A program made the position numbers and the translations under genes. From Mesocentrotus franciscanus (taxonomy: Eukaryota > Echinodermata > Echinoidea > Camarodonta > Strongylocentrotidae), in NCBI GenBank assembly GCA_037976565.1, contig CP137683.1, positions 5,992,321 through 6,056,320 on the forward strand: a DNA stretch of 64,000 nt, given 5' to 3'. This document shows, one piece after another, positions 37,086 through 48,057 of the stretch. Within the stretch, counting starts at the first letter, position 1; each line of letters starts with the position of its first letter. Below the pieces are notes generated by a model that was not told where the DNA came from, did no database searches, and was given only the letters and a program-made list of their open reading frames with translations.

Positions 37086-38173
37086 AAAGATCGTAATGTA
37101 TTAAAATATACCAGTTAAGTTTAACAATTAAGAATTAAACAGTTTTGAAATGCTATAATCTCTCCTAATGCTTGAATGAAAATATTAATTACTTATTTAT
37201 TTATTTATTTTTTTTTTTTTTTGGGGGTATAACAAAATAAAAGTTATAATCTATTAGTTTGCTGTCAGAGGAGTGTCTATTTCCTCCTCCATTTCCTACT
37301 CCGTTTTAGCAAATTCAGGAAGCGACCGAGGGTCGCGGAAGTGTATGTTCAAACACACTATTCTGTATTAAACTGAATGGCAGCCTGAGTTTGTTTGTCT
37401 CTGCTTTTTCGTTCTTTCTCTATCAGCCTCTCCCTCTAACCTCTATCTCTCCTTTTCTCGCTTTCTGTCTCAGTTTATTTGTCTTTATTCTGTCCCTTAC
37501 TCTTCTTTCTCCGCTTTCTGTATTCATCCTTTTGTCGATGTTTCGATGAGTATTCTATGGTCGTCTTCAGGATAATGACTCCCAACTTTCTTGTCCTCCT
37601 CTCCTTTCCTATTCATCACATTTATCTCTATGTTTACACTTCTCATCTTTCCATATCACTAAAACGTTCACTTATGAACATGCTCGGCACAATCTCTCAG
37701 TTATAGTTGTGAATAATTCATTTTAAAAAGAATGCCCGTTGAATTTTTTTTTGGCTTTAAAAGCAATCTTAATTTATCGGAAATGTGAATTTCAATGTCA
37801 AAGCCAGGATGTCTCAATTGCCGAATGCAAAATTAATAAACACGCCGCTATTCCATTTGGTTGCATCGTAAGCTACACGTAGATTGAATACGACATATAT
37901 TATGCTCACTATTTTTAGCAGGACAGGGAGAAAAATCATCTACGACATGTTGCCAATGAATGCAAAATAGTAACCGTACCTTTTTATTGCTAAAAAATTC
38001 GCGAAACGAGTGAAATACGAGTGAAATACTTGTGTATTTGGTTATAGCTCTACACAGAAAAAGGAAAAAAAGAGATGGATGGCAAGACATATTGAGAGAG
38101 ACAGATCTATAGAGAGAGGGGATGAGAAGGAGAAAGTGTTTCAAAAAAAGAGAGAAAGAAAAGAGATATATAT
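37086..38173. other. No recognisable gene; CT-rich patch 37390-37520
   Basis: AT-rich with a poly-T run at 37207-37222 and pyrimidine-rich stretches. Short frames at 37479-37706 and 37848-38144 have no recognisable motif. Confidence 0.5.
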
Positions 38174-38694
38174 AATATCGCTAGTGATATTCGTTTGTCT
38201 CGCAATGTGGTCAATAAGGAATCTAAAAGATCGCGACGTTTGTTTCGTGCGCCGCTGCAACACTTCGTCAGGTGATGAAAACTAATGTAAGCAAGCGTGT
38301 TTTATACTCTACGGAGGACCGGCGCGGCGGTCAATAATTCGATCGATAATTGGAACAATAACGCACAAGGCCTATTGGCCAACGCACACGGTGCTCGACC
38401 AATCAGCGGGCCGCTGGTTCGGCTAATTATGCACAAGGCCTAATGGTCGACGCACACGGTGGTTAGGCTCGCCTGCTGGGCGGAAGCAATAGCGAGCTCA
38501 ACCAATCAACGGGCCGCTGGCTCGGCCCGTCTGCTGATTGGAATCGACCGGTGCTGGCTGGCTGGACGGGGAGTGTCATGGCGGCGTATCGTACGCATCC
38601 AAAATTCGGGGATATCGATCCCGTTGTCTCTGTTGAAACGAAGTGTTTCCTTATTGACCACATTGCGAGACAAACGAATATCACTAGCGATATT
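38174..38694. mobile_element. TIR element, perfect 48-bp inverted ends, CpG/CCAAT-rich core
   Basis: Positions 38174-38221 and 38647-38694 are exact inverted copies over 48 bp (AATATCGCTAGTGATATTCG at the outer side). The 425-bp interior is unusually rich in CpG and GC for this window. It has repeated ACCAATCAGCGGGCCGCTGG (38398), ACCAATCAACGGGCCGCTGG (38501) and a reverse CTGATTGG (38532), which are NF-Y-type CCAAT boxes. GCACAAGGCCTA recurs 68 bp apart. On the minus strand, CTGACGA (38271-38265) and GAAA (38246-38243) enclose a pairable GTG..CAC, resembling a hammerhead core. No coding frame is supported; no target duplication found. Confidence 0.75.
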
Positions 38695-38739
38695 TTTTTC
38701 GATTCTACATCCGCAATGAGTAATATATTTAGCATTGAG

Positions 38740-38740
<1 letters not shown>

Positions 38741-38791
<51 letters not shown>

Positions 38792-38815
38792 GGAGAGAGA
38801 GAGAGAGAAAGAGGG
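38741..38815. repeat. (TA)n(GA)n microsatellite
   Basis: ATATATATATA followed by about 70 bp of GA units. Frames across it are artefacts. Confidence 0.95.
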
Positions 38816-39217
38816 GTGAGGGGAGGTGTAACAAACACACACAAAAAACCCAGAAAATCGTCCATTTATTGAATCAAGTAAAAATATGTTGAGATGCAAA
38901 TTTTAAAACTGAATATGTTGCATTAATTCGTTTCCAATGACTCGCAAGACAACAAGTTTCAGAAATAAATGCAGTAAAAACAATATAACACGTCGTAGTG
39001 TTATTTTTCGTTTCCTGTTTTTCGCACACCCTCTGATCAAAGGGATATATAGCAGCCCCCATGGCTGTTGAAATTCAGTACGATTATTTTTGTAATTCGA
39101 TACCCTCAATCATCCTTTTTGTCATTCCTACTACTAAAACTCGTTGGGACAGGATATCCGGTCTGCTGAAAATGATTTATCCTCTAAAGTTTACAGTTGT
39201 TTGTTTGTTTCCTGTAG

Positions 39218-39283
39218 CCCAAATGGATAGCACGAGTTTACAAGATATGTCATGGAAAAGGATTGACCGCATCCTTCAGAAAA
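39218..39283 (+). other. Candidate 66-bp internal exon
   Basis: The segment is preceded by a pyrimidine-rich acceptor context (TTGTTTGTTTCCTGTAG, ending 39217). It is followed by a consensus donor GTAAGTG at 39284. It is 66 bp long, a multiple of three. Two of three frames are open; one reads QMDSTSLQDMSWKRIDRILQ, the other begins PKWIARVYK. No family is recognised. A second acceptor-like site (CCTTCTAAG, ending 40443) precedes an open frame MDKMDMTTLFKEPGGLGVLK at 40444. This could be chance; a short match to splice consensus is expected now and then in 64 kb. Confidence 0.25.
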
Positions 39284-39779
39284 GTAAGTGTGAATACATA
39301 GACGTGGCTATATAGGAAGCGCGGCATGTCAGAAAATTCAAAATCTGTGGAGATTTTTTAAATTTTTGGAAGTGCTTGATGAAATTATTGGGTTCCGTTT
39401 GAGGTCGGTAAATTGGAATGGTAACGACGACATGAAGGTTTTTAAAAATATTTGTGCAACCATTTTTTGGTTTGGTTGTTTGGGCATCGACACGCACATG
39501 ATGATTGATCGTTATGTTCTATTCATCTATATTTTTTTAATAAGGGCACCTTCATACGAAAAGAGGGGTAATTCGAATTTGATATTCTTTATCACCATGA
39601 CTTAAATTGAGCCCGTATCATTAGACAAAACTCTCTTCATTATAAATACGTGCAACTATTTTAGGTACGATGATCGATGGTAATGTAGTATTCATAGATC
39701 TTTTTTTTTTGAGTGAGGCACCTTCAAAAGACAAAAAGGATGCACTTTGCGAGGGTTTACTGACTGCGAGGTTGTATAC

Positions 39780-40174
39780 CAGTGGCGGATCCAGGGGGGG
39801 GGGCCCGGGCCCCCTCCCCTAGAAAAAACAGTTAAAAACACCCTTTTTGAAAAAAAAGAAGTTGGGCCCCCTCCCCTAGCGCCCAAGGGGGGGGTGGCGG
39901 TGGAAAAAAATAACCCTTCCCGTAGGGAAAAACATTTTTCGGGTGCCCCCCAAAAAAATTGTGCTCACTACCCCTGGCGCCCAAGGGGGGGGGGTGGTGT
40001 TGGAAAAAAAATTACCCTTCCCGGAGGCAAAATTTTTTTTCGGGTGCCAAATTTTTTTTTGCTCACTACCCCCCCCCCACTGAGCGAAAAATCGACCGGC
40101 ACGATTTTCAAATTTCGCACGAAGTGGGCCCCTTTTTAGGCCCCCTCCCTTGCCGCCGGCTGGATCCGCCCCTG
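39780..40174. mobile_element. hAT-type MITE with exact 8-bp target duplication
   Basis: TTGTATAC occurs at 39772-39779 and at 40175-40182, flanking a 395-bp element. Its ends are CAGTGGCGGATCCAG on the left and CAGGGGCGGATCCAG as the reverse complement of the right (14 of 15). The interior has a 98-bp tandem repeat anchored on GCGCCCAAGGGGGGGG (39879 and 39977) and long G and C runs. Overlapping frames (39747-40139 and others) are artefacts. Terminus and duplication length are diagnostic of hAT (family knowledge); the element is non-autonomous. Confidence 0.9.
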
Positions 40175-40182
40175 TTGTATAC

Positions 40183-41336
40183 ATTCGGGGGTATTGACAT
40201 TCATGTAGAAGAGTGCTCGATTTTGGATATCATGACTAATGGCATACGCCTTCCTTCGATTCTGATTTAGTCGTGAGAGCTTGACAATTGATTTCTTCCT
40301 AAAGTATGTTCTGTTTACCTAACCATTAATCAGTGACGATCACGTTTCTCCTTAATTTACTTTCTAAACAATGAACATACTTAATCCTAGTCATGTTTAG
40401 ATAAGAGTGGTTTACTTAAACGCGATTTTTTTTTCCTTCTAAGATGGACAAAATGGATATGACTACATTATTCAAAGAGCCCGGAGGGTTGGGGGTTCTC
40501 AAAAGGCTCGATAACTTCATTTTTTGTGTACCGAACGGATCGACGCAGATTTCTGGACTCCTTGCCGATGGGCACTTTGTACACTTTGAGCACCCTACTT
40601 CAAAAATCAATCCTCTCATGCCTCAGCGCCTGTCACATGCACGTTCTCTATTTTGAATACATGCATTTAGTAAAAAACTTTCAAATTCTCCTTTAAATAA
40701 TTGATATTTCTTCTTTAAAGGCGAAAAAAACATTTTGAGTACATTTTCCCCTTTTTATGCCAAAACATACGGGAAATATGCGAAAGATATCTAATCAAAC
40801 GTCGCATTCATGGCCCGTTTTCTATTTCTCGTTAATTCGATAAAAGTCATGCTGAATAAATTTCATCTCGGCGGGCCTCCTTTTGGATTTTCGTACCTGT
40901 GATACTCTTCTCTATTAGATTCAAGGATAAGTCAAGCGAGATTATGAAATCTAATTAACCCCAGTTTTCCCCGTCCATCCTTGAACTATTTTTGGATCTT
41001 TACAAGGATAATCTTAGGGAGAGAGAGAGAGAGAGAAGTGACAGAAGTCAACGATAAGTATAGGGTAGGGAATTTTCGGTATTCTTCATAAATAATATAT
41101 TTCGTGATATTTCCAAAGAATGATGTTTTGAATTTTTCGAAAAAGCGAAGACAAAAAAACATTCCTTTTTGTCGAATTTGAATTTAGCTTTTCTACCATA
41201 ATTTCATCACAGAAGCAAATTTAATCATATTAAGAGTGATTAATTTCATAAGATATAATTAACATTGTAAAATAAAATTTCTATAATAGTAAGACTAATA
41301 TAACTCGAAAACGTTAGTTAAGTTAATTATTAAGTA
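40183..41336. other. No confirmed gene
   Basis: Apart from the exon-like frame starting 40444, with its acceptor context, nothing is recognised. A short (GA)n occurs at 41021-41036. Confidence 0.45.
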
Positions 41337-42130
41337 AGGGAGCGTAGCCACCAAGTGAGAAAAAAAGTTGCTTCTGTGAAATCGAAATGCGTAATTAGGT
41401 ATAAATAGTTTTAAATACAACGGACAATCACAGCCAATTTTAAGATAATGATTTATATAAGAGAGTGAACATAATTATGCTAGCCTCAAGATAAAAAGCT
41501 CTTTGTCTTGTGAGAGGGGCGGCAAAAGTGTTTTTCCCACTCTCTTAACAAGAGAGAGGCGTCGATCTTCTCAACCTACGCGCTTCAGGTGCTAATTTGG
41601 TAGACGAAAATATAGATGTTCTCTAATACCAGTTTGCAAAACTGTGGCTTGTAAAGGGGAAAGACAATATAGCCGCCCATCGTCTGTCCCTCGATTTGGC
41701 GGTTCTTGACGAAATGGTGCAAGTATACATATGCGAGGGAGCACAGTGACTGAGAGGGAATATTTCGATTTTAGAGTGTTGACACCTTGTATTTTAGAGC
41801 ATCTTTCGTTTTGTCATATTGCAAAATGTATGATGTCACACGTCTTTGTCGGGCAGGGGAAATATGAAAACGAATCCCCCTCTGTTTATGAAAGGATTTG
41901 GCCTTGTGAGGGGGCAGAAACGATTTTGCTCACCTCATTGGGGAAACATCGGCCCCCTTGCTTCCAGTGCATATTGTAGACAAGTTTATTTTTTATACAG
42001 ACATGAACAAAAAATACTTCGTCTATGAATAGTCGAGGAGCGTAGCGACTGAGTGAGAAAAAAAATTGATTTTAGAATGCTGAAAATTGTATTTTAGAGC
42101 ACTTGAAAGCTTATTGTACATCATGGTAAT
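41337..42130 (+). repeat. Three dispersed direct repeats (GAGCGTAGC..GTGAGAAA type)
   Basis: Related segments start near 41337 (GGGAGCGTAGCCACCAAGTG), 41722 (GAGGGAGCACAGTGACTGAG) and 42033 (GAGGAGCGTAGCGACTGAGT). The last two share about 90 bp, including GATTTTAGA.TG.TGA and TTGTATTTTAGAGCA. The intervening DNA has GGGGGCAGAAACGATTTTGC, similar in style to the hAT MITE interior at 40000. This is probably a decayed mobile-element cluster. Confidence 0.6.
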
Positions 42131-42849
42131 GAAAAATAATATATATATATTTTTTTTTTATTAAGTGGACCTCTAGTCTTTAGGGCGAGGATGCGCCCCA
42201 CCCTTAGTTACAAGCCTGTCAGAGAATAAAATACAAGATGCAGAAATAATCATAAGCACCCCTCCTTCTCTAACTACAGAAGGAATACGAACCACGTGTA
42301 GAACCCAAATCGACTCTTGTCAAACCGCTGAAATAATGTACCTGCTCTCGATTACATCCGATTGGTCTCGTCTTCCTGCCCGCTTCTTAGATGTGAAATG
42401 AACTGGTGAAGAATCAGTTTCCCCCTTGTCGTAGCCGATAAAGTAGAATCCATTGATCATTGCCAAATCATATGGACCTAATGCTGATCGATCGCATACG
42501 TTTTTTGGTCTCTGATGAACAGAGACAAATTTCTCGGCTCGCCGAAGTGGAGTAGGCTACTCCATTTCGCGCAATTTTCACCGGAAACTGCGTCTTCCGC
42601 AATAGATCATTTTAGGGCGACATGGAAATAAGGGAAGGGGAGGGGAAGGGGATTTTTGTTTATCATGTTGAGTACTAGAGCCAAACATCCGCTCTATGAA
42701 GTTATATAGGTCACAATGCAAGGTGTTTGTTCGGGAATCTAGTCCATTTTTAGACATCACTTGGAATATGAGCGTATAGTTAAAAAATATCTAATTCAAA
42801 ATAGCCGGTCACAGCTTGGAATCTGGGCTAAAATATCATAAGCATCCTT
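42131..42849. other. No recognisable gene; small palindrome at 42550
   Basis: TGGAGTAGGCTACTCCA at 42547-42563 is a perfect palindrome around one central G. A (TA)n/T9 patch lies at 42142-42161. No gene was seen. Confidence 0.5.
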
Positions 42850-42965
42850 GTATGGAGATATAAGGTGGACTCGTGGTTCTATACATTCTATAAGTTGACC
42901 AGTGTTTGAATCCGGGTCGCATTGGTGACTTTATGAAAGTCGACCCCAGACACAAACAATCACTA
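42850..42965 (+). mobile_element. Degenerate tRNA-derived SINE relic
   Basis: A box-A-like AGGTGGACTCGTGGTTCT is followed by box-B-like GTTTGAATCC at 42904. Then comes GACTTTATGAAAGTCGACCC and CAGACACAAACAATC, which mirrors the GATGTTAAAGGTCGGTCCCC then AGACGTAAATAACC core of the SINE at 25861. It ends where the MITE at 42967 begins. Confidence 0.6.
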
Positions 42966-42966
42966 A

Positions 42967-43257
42967 CGTCGCCTAGCTGGCAGAAGGGCGTTAGCTCGAA
43001 TTTCAGGTAAAATAATGAAGCGCTAAGCAGAAGGGCATTAGCACTAAATCGCCTCAAACTTTTATAAAACTGACTTACTTCCGAAAAAAAATTGTGGCCG
43101 TGTTCTACTAAAACATTTTTATTAGTCTGTTAAGTTTTAAACCAATTTTCGGGACGGAAAGCAGTTTAAATATAAAACAAATCTTTAAATGCGAATAATT
43201 CGAAAAGTAGTTTTCGAGTCGCTCGCGCGCTAACGCCCTTCTGCCAGCCGGGCGACG
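42967..43257. mobile_element. MITE, 29-bp TIRs
   Basis: The left end starts CGTCGCCTAGCTGGCAGAAG and runs to 42995. Its inverted partner is at 43229-43257, with 27 of 29 bases identical. An internal copy of the AGAAGGGC.TTAGC motif lies at 43029. Non-coding, 291 bp, no obvious target duplication. It abuts the SINE relic, possibly having inserted into its 3' end. Confidence 0.75.
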
Positions 43258-43917
43258 CAAGTTCCTATGCCCTTTGCACACGAGTGTCATTTCCTGACGC
43301 ATGACTGCGCCAGCGTCTGGCGCAGTCCAAGACGTTTGTGTGACATTGCGCAGAGAGGGAATGCCAAATGAACACTGCAAATCTGGCACTTTTAATTAAT
43401 AAATTGCTTAATTGAGCACGATTTCCAACGTAGGCTTTAGAAGTGTTGGTAATGGCGCAGTCAAAAGAACTCCATTCAAGGACATTTACATGTAATGCAC
43501 AGGACAGTTCTATAGACGACCTCGCGTACAACGTGCATTGGGCACACAACACAACACCCAGATTGTTAAAAAGTATTACAAAGTATTTTGATAAACCTGA
43601 TACAGGATCGGATCAAGTAATCATCTATTCAAAAGTTTAGAAAAATGTGTAACTAGGAATGCATTATAACAAGGCATTTCTTTTCAGTTGTGAAAATAAA
43701 TTTTCGTCAATAACTGAAATAAGTAAAATGTTTTTCGTTGCTGCCGTCACAAAAACTGAGGAATTGGGAAATAGCTTTCGGACACGTACTTACGTACAAT
43801 GCGCATGCATAATGCGTGTACCGCGCGCGCGATTAATTAAGTAGGTGAGTCCCGGATGTGGATCGAAATTACGTCCAAGAGTCTACATCCGGGCATTTGG
43901 GAGTATTGGCAGTAGAG
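43258..43917. other. No recognisable gene; 9-bp hairpin near 43852
   Basis: CCCGGATGT (43852) and ACATCCGGG (about 43884) form a small perfect stem around a 24-base loop. Frames here have no recognised motif. Confidence 0.5.
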
Positions 43918-44112
43918 AGAATTTAATAAAAGTCGATATCCAAACACTGATCACTTTCTCCCCAATATCTAACCCTTTCTTTATTTTCAGGACTTTTGTT
44001 ACGACCTCCTTCTCATCTGTACTCTCTTTCTCATGTTACTGAAAATAAAAGAAAGAGTGAGATAAGGGGGAGAGAGTGATCAATGTTTGGATATCGACTT
44101 TTATTAAATTCT
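43918..44112. repeat. Long hairpin: ~73-bp arms, 48-bp loop
   Basis: Arm 43918-43990 begins AGAATTTAATAAAAGTCGAT and ends TTATTTTCAG. It is inverted at 44039-44112 with about eight mismatches or small indels. The loop (43991-44038) is pyrimidine-rich. This could be a foldback MITE or, if transcribed, a long double-stranded RNA hairpin. No target duplication is evident. Confidence 0.85.
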
Positions 44113-44211
44113 AAATCTTCCATCTTCTATAACGGCTCACTTTTATGGAATAACCTTCCTATATCAATTAAAAATAGTAAGAGAATAAACCAATTTAAAC
44201 GACTATATTAG
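44110..44211 (+). pseudogene. LINE ORF2 C-terminal fragment
   Basis: The plus-strand frame from about 44110 reads SKSSIFYNGSLLWNNLPISI then KNSKRINQFKRLY, with TAG at 44209-44211. The pattern Y-N-G-x-x-L-W-N-N-L-P followed by F-K-R-x-L/Y and a stop is characteristic of the C-terminus of non-LTR retrotransposon ORF2 proteins. The minus-strand LINE at 36278 ends in a comparable LWNKL..FKSLL block. Everything upstream is cut off at the hairpin. The AT-rich sequence after the stop is likely 3' UTR, but its end was not located. It is a non-functional remnant. Confidence 0.65.
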
Positions 44212-45910
44212 CAATTTCTTTTTAATTTAATTTTTTTTTAATGTCAATCTTTTAGATTTCATATTTTCCGACTGGATTCAGAATAAAATCACAAGCCCAG
44301 AAGAGGATTGAAGATAAAAATATACATATGCATAAATCCATAAATGGATTGTCATACGTTTTATACACAGTTTCTTAGAGATGTCAAACAAAGTTTGTTA
44401 AAATATGTTATACATTAACACTTTTATCTATTAAAAATGGTCTTTTGGAGCCGCGAAATTTCGATATGAGCAGATTTGCAGCCAGGAATGTTTACAGATG
44501 TAGGGCGTGTCACACCCCTCCTTCCTATAAGAAGCGGCATCTCTGCTTATCCTTCCATTTCGGGTTTTCACTGCATCTTCTGTTCTAACTCAAACCTAAA
44601 GTCGCTTTGCTCAAATCAGTGTAATTTTATCGGCACATCTTGCAAAGGCCAAGTCGATTAGAAATGGAATGCTTTAATCACGATGAAAGAGAACGGCTTC
44701 AACAAGTGTCATGCACAATTCGAGAGGCGGTTACAATCTGCGGGCTTTGCAAAATGATGTTTGCGCTGCTTATATTGAAAAATATAATTAGTTACCAAAT
44801 CTTACGGGAGAAGCACTTTAATCAAATGTAAGTCTCTGCTTACATGCGCTCTTAAGAAAAAAATCCCAAACACTTAGCCATCCACTTCGGTATCCGAAGC
44901 AATTTTGCGAGAAAATTGAGGATTATTTACGCACGAGATTGAGTTGGAGACAAGATAAAAGAAGGCAAAATGAACTTTTAACGGAGCTGAAAATAGAGAT
45001 TGGGAAGGTTCGGTGTGCAGCCGCCGGATATGTAAGGGAGAGCGTTAACAAAGAGACATCGAAATTTGAGATAGTAGAAGCAAGGCTGCTACATAGTTTG
45101 GCCTCAAGCCTTTCATTTCTATTTTCTTTAGCGATAATCCCGTTGCTTCATTGGAGGGAGGGTGCTTAACAAGTTTATCAGTGAAGGGCTTTGAATTAAA
45201 ATGCCCTTTTGATTATTCATGAACAGTTCACTTGAAGGTGGCAATTGGCAATTGGCATACATTGCTTTTCATAATTGCATATTGAACTGCCGCGATATAG
45301 AAGAACGCTCTCTTCTCTCCATTCACCATTAGCAACAGAATGAAAATTCCGATTACTTAACCACATAAAACAATATGCCCATTGTTTGTACGATTTCATA
45401 AACTATAAAGTCATCTTTCTACATGCAGTGACAAATTGAACAAATTTTTGTTGATTTTGCTCGATTCCTTATGACAATCCAGTCGTCTTGATCTTGAATA
45501 TTCAAAGTGAAGTGTCTTTGCGGTATTGAGGATGAAATCATTTTGCGGTTTTCATTGAATAGTAGAGTGGGGGTAAATACAGGGTACTATAGAAAACAGG
45601 AATTGTGGCTAAAAGAAAATGACGCCAGTAGATAACCAAATCCACTTGCAAATTCTCACCACATGGTTTGAAAACTTGAATTAATCTACATGAATCTTTT
45701 AGGCTAAAGAATGTCCTAACCACAAACAGCAGACCGCATAACTTAAATAGTTGTAAAGGCTGTTATGTTGGAGAGTCAGAAGAATTAAACACAACACAAA
45801 GTATGACGGTAAACTGCCTGTTCGCTTCATGCGTTACCGCACATATTTGGAGTTTCCCGCTTTCTTGGTGTTTGAGTATTCAATGTGCAACAAATGGATT
45901 ATTATTATAA
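44212..45910. other. No recognisable gene
   Basis: Possible LINE 3' UTR at the start, then unique-looking DNA. Frames 44939-45169 and 44640-44831 lack any motif I can support. Confidence 0.5.
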
Positions 45911-45990
45911 TTTTTGTTTTGTTTTGTTTGTTTGTTTGTTTGTTTGTTTTTGTTTGTTTGTTTGTTTGTTTGTTTGTTTTCTTTTTTTTG
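45911..45990. repeat. (TTTG)n microsatellite
   Basis: About 80 bp of TTTG and TTTTG units followed by T-rich sequence. Confidence 0.95.
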
Positions 45991-46396
45991 GGGTAATAAT
46001 TATTTACCCGGGCCCGTCTTATAATTATCTTATAATTATTTAGATAAAAGACTGAAAATTAGCGATGGCTTTTGATTAAGGCCCTGACCTGGAACAGTTG
46101 TATCAATGTGGGCACGTAACTAGACTCCATGCAGGTTAAGCGATTTGTACTACCATGACCATGCGCCCAATGGGAAGTGTCTGTTAGTTTTTCCTCCAGC
46201 AGAGTACTGCGGGGGCTGTCTAGTGATAGTGGACACCACTTAAATCAGGAAAACGATCATTGAGACTTTTTATCCTAAATCTAGTTGATTGCCTATATAG
46301 CTGCAGTAGGCGGTAATGATATAGAGCTTAGATACACTTAGTAAGTGGTTTGTAACACTTACTTTGTAAGCATAACGAACGCATTTGAATTCTTAA

Positions 46397-46868
46397 AGAC
46401 CCTGTCCGAAGTGAAAAATGAAATAGATGAATTATATATCACAGGAAAGGTGACAAGCCATAGATTACAACAATACCAATTATATGCTACTTTAGTGCCT
46501 GTCAGACGAGTAACAGCTCTCTGAAACTCAAATCTAAAGCTGTGAAAATCAGGAGTTGTTGACCTAAAAACTAGCTATCGAATTGATGACATCACCGTAT
46601 GTAGAGTACGCATATTCACAATGACTTTGCATTAATTAAGCACGGCTCATCGCCTCAGCTATATAGGCGAGCACATATGGTGTCGTCACTGTAACTGCGG
46701 CAAATTTGACCCCTGTTGACCTGTAATTTGGAGAGGTGCGGGGAAAAGGTTTTAATTCGCTTTTGTACAATACTGAAAGGGGAAATATTTTGAATTCCTT
46801 TATATTTGTATTCTATGTTCATTCAGCTTTCCATTGATACAAAGTTGTATTTTTATCGGATAGGGTCT
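46397..46868. mobile_element. TTAA-flanked MITE (family shared with 62727-63778)
   Basis: TTAA at 46393-46396 and 46869-46872 flank a 472-bp element. Its ends are AGACCCTGTCCGAAG and, reverse-complemented, AGACCCTATCCGATA (first 13 bases, 12 identical). The left end continues TGAAAAATGAAATAGATGAA, matched by the right end of the 62727 copy. The right end carries ATCAATGGAAAGCTGAATGA on the minus strand, matched by the left end of that copy. It holds GATGACATCACCGTATGTAG at 46587. Non-coding deletion derivative; Kolobok- or piggyBac-type by target site (inference). Confidence 0.85.
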
Positions 46869-46872
46869 TTAA

Positions 46873-47498
46873 TAATATCTTTGGGTATATAAATTATTGT
46901 GCAATTGCGACCAATAGCCAGTTCAGGTATCAACGGATAGCTGGTCTGTAGCTGGTCACACCAGCAGTCCCTCTAAGTCTAAGGAGACCCCAAAATGGGC
47001 CACTTAAATTGGTTCGCTGCTGGTCAGATGATGTTAGGTATCACCAATCTATTAAACAAAAAAAATCTCCATCATTTCGAGGACAATCAACACAAAATAT
47101 TGTATTCTGTATACTTGCCGGTGAATTCGTCCATGTTAATTACCACACGACACATAAACTGTAAGATATTCCTCTGCTCAAGATTGTAAAAAAGGTATTT
47201 GTGAAAAAAATTCATTCTAAAGACGTACATGCTACTTCATAAACAGTATTAATTGCGCAAAACCGTTTATAGCGAAGTGTAACATCGAATTTCTAAAATA
47301 CAATTTAACCTTCACACATAAGAAGTAGCAACGTTCTACTTCATTTAAAATCTTTTAAGGTCTCTTTCCCAACTGTATATCGATGAAATATAAGCAAAAT
47401 CAATATGTGGAACGTGCAATAGATTTGTAAACAACCTATATAAATTGGGCTATATTCATTTCAAGATGTGTATATATAGAATGCATTATTATCAAACA
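46873..47498. other. No recognisable feature
   Basis: AT-rich DNA. The 64-residue frame at 46995 has no recognised motif. Confidence 0.5.
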
Positions 47499-47575
47499 CG
47501 ATCGCTACTATTTTCGAAAATCAACTCAAGGGCAACTTCAATACCCTATTGTACATCCCATAAATTTGCCTCAGG
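47499..47575 (+). repeat. Dispersed repeat, copy 2 of 3
   Basis: Matches 3303-3375: AACTCAAGGGCAACTTCAAT then ACCCTAT and TTTGCCTCAGG. Same strand as the other copies. Family unknown. Confidence 0.55.
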
Positions 47576-48057
47576 TTGATCTTTGGAAAGAAGTTACAAA
47601 TGTATTATCAAGACCTGCAATCTTTTCCTGCCCTTTGGCCATGAATAGTATATATAAATTAATCATTTAATGGGTGATACAAATAGAAAACCCTTCAGGG
47701 AATGCCATCTGACTACCGAAATTATTTTACAGGATTGCCTTAATGTAGGAGTAAAGTGGCCTCTGCGTACTCCTGCATGAGTACCTTTCTTTCAAAATAT
47801 TTTCGTAAAAGAAACGGGGATCTATAGAAACAACAAAATAATGGGAACATAAAAATACGAGAAAGAGCAAGGCGTACAGTAATTTGCCCCTAAAATGTAC
47901 CCCTTCCTTTTTCATTTCTGACAAAGTTGACCAGACAAACGATCTACAATCGATTATCCGTGGGTCGTCACTGCACATTTTCGACTTTCTCATCTCCTCA
48001 TTGATTTCCGTGAAGAGCAGCCATTGGCGAGGTTGTCCCGCAGTTTTATCCCTCCGT

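Noticed and set aside
39747..40184. 130- and 102-residue Gly/Pro-rich frames
   Set aside because: Lie across the hAT MITE; Gly and Pro come from G and C runs.
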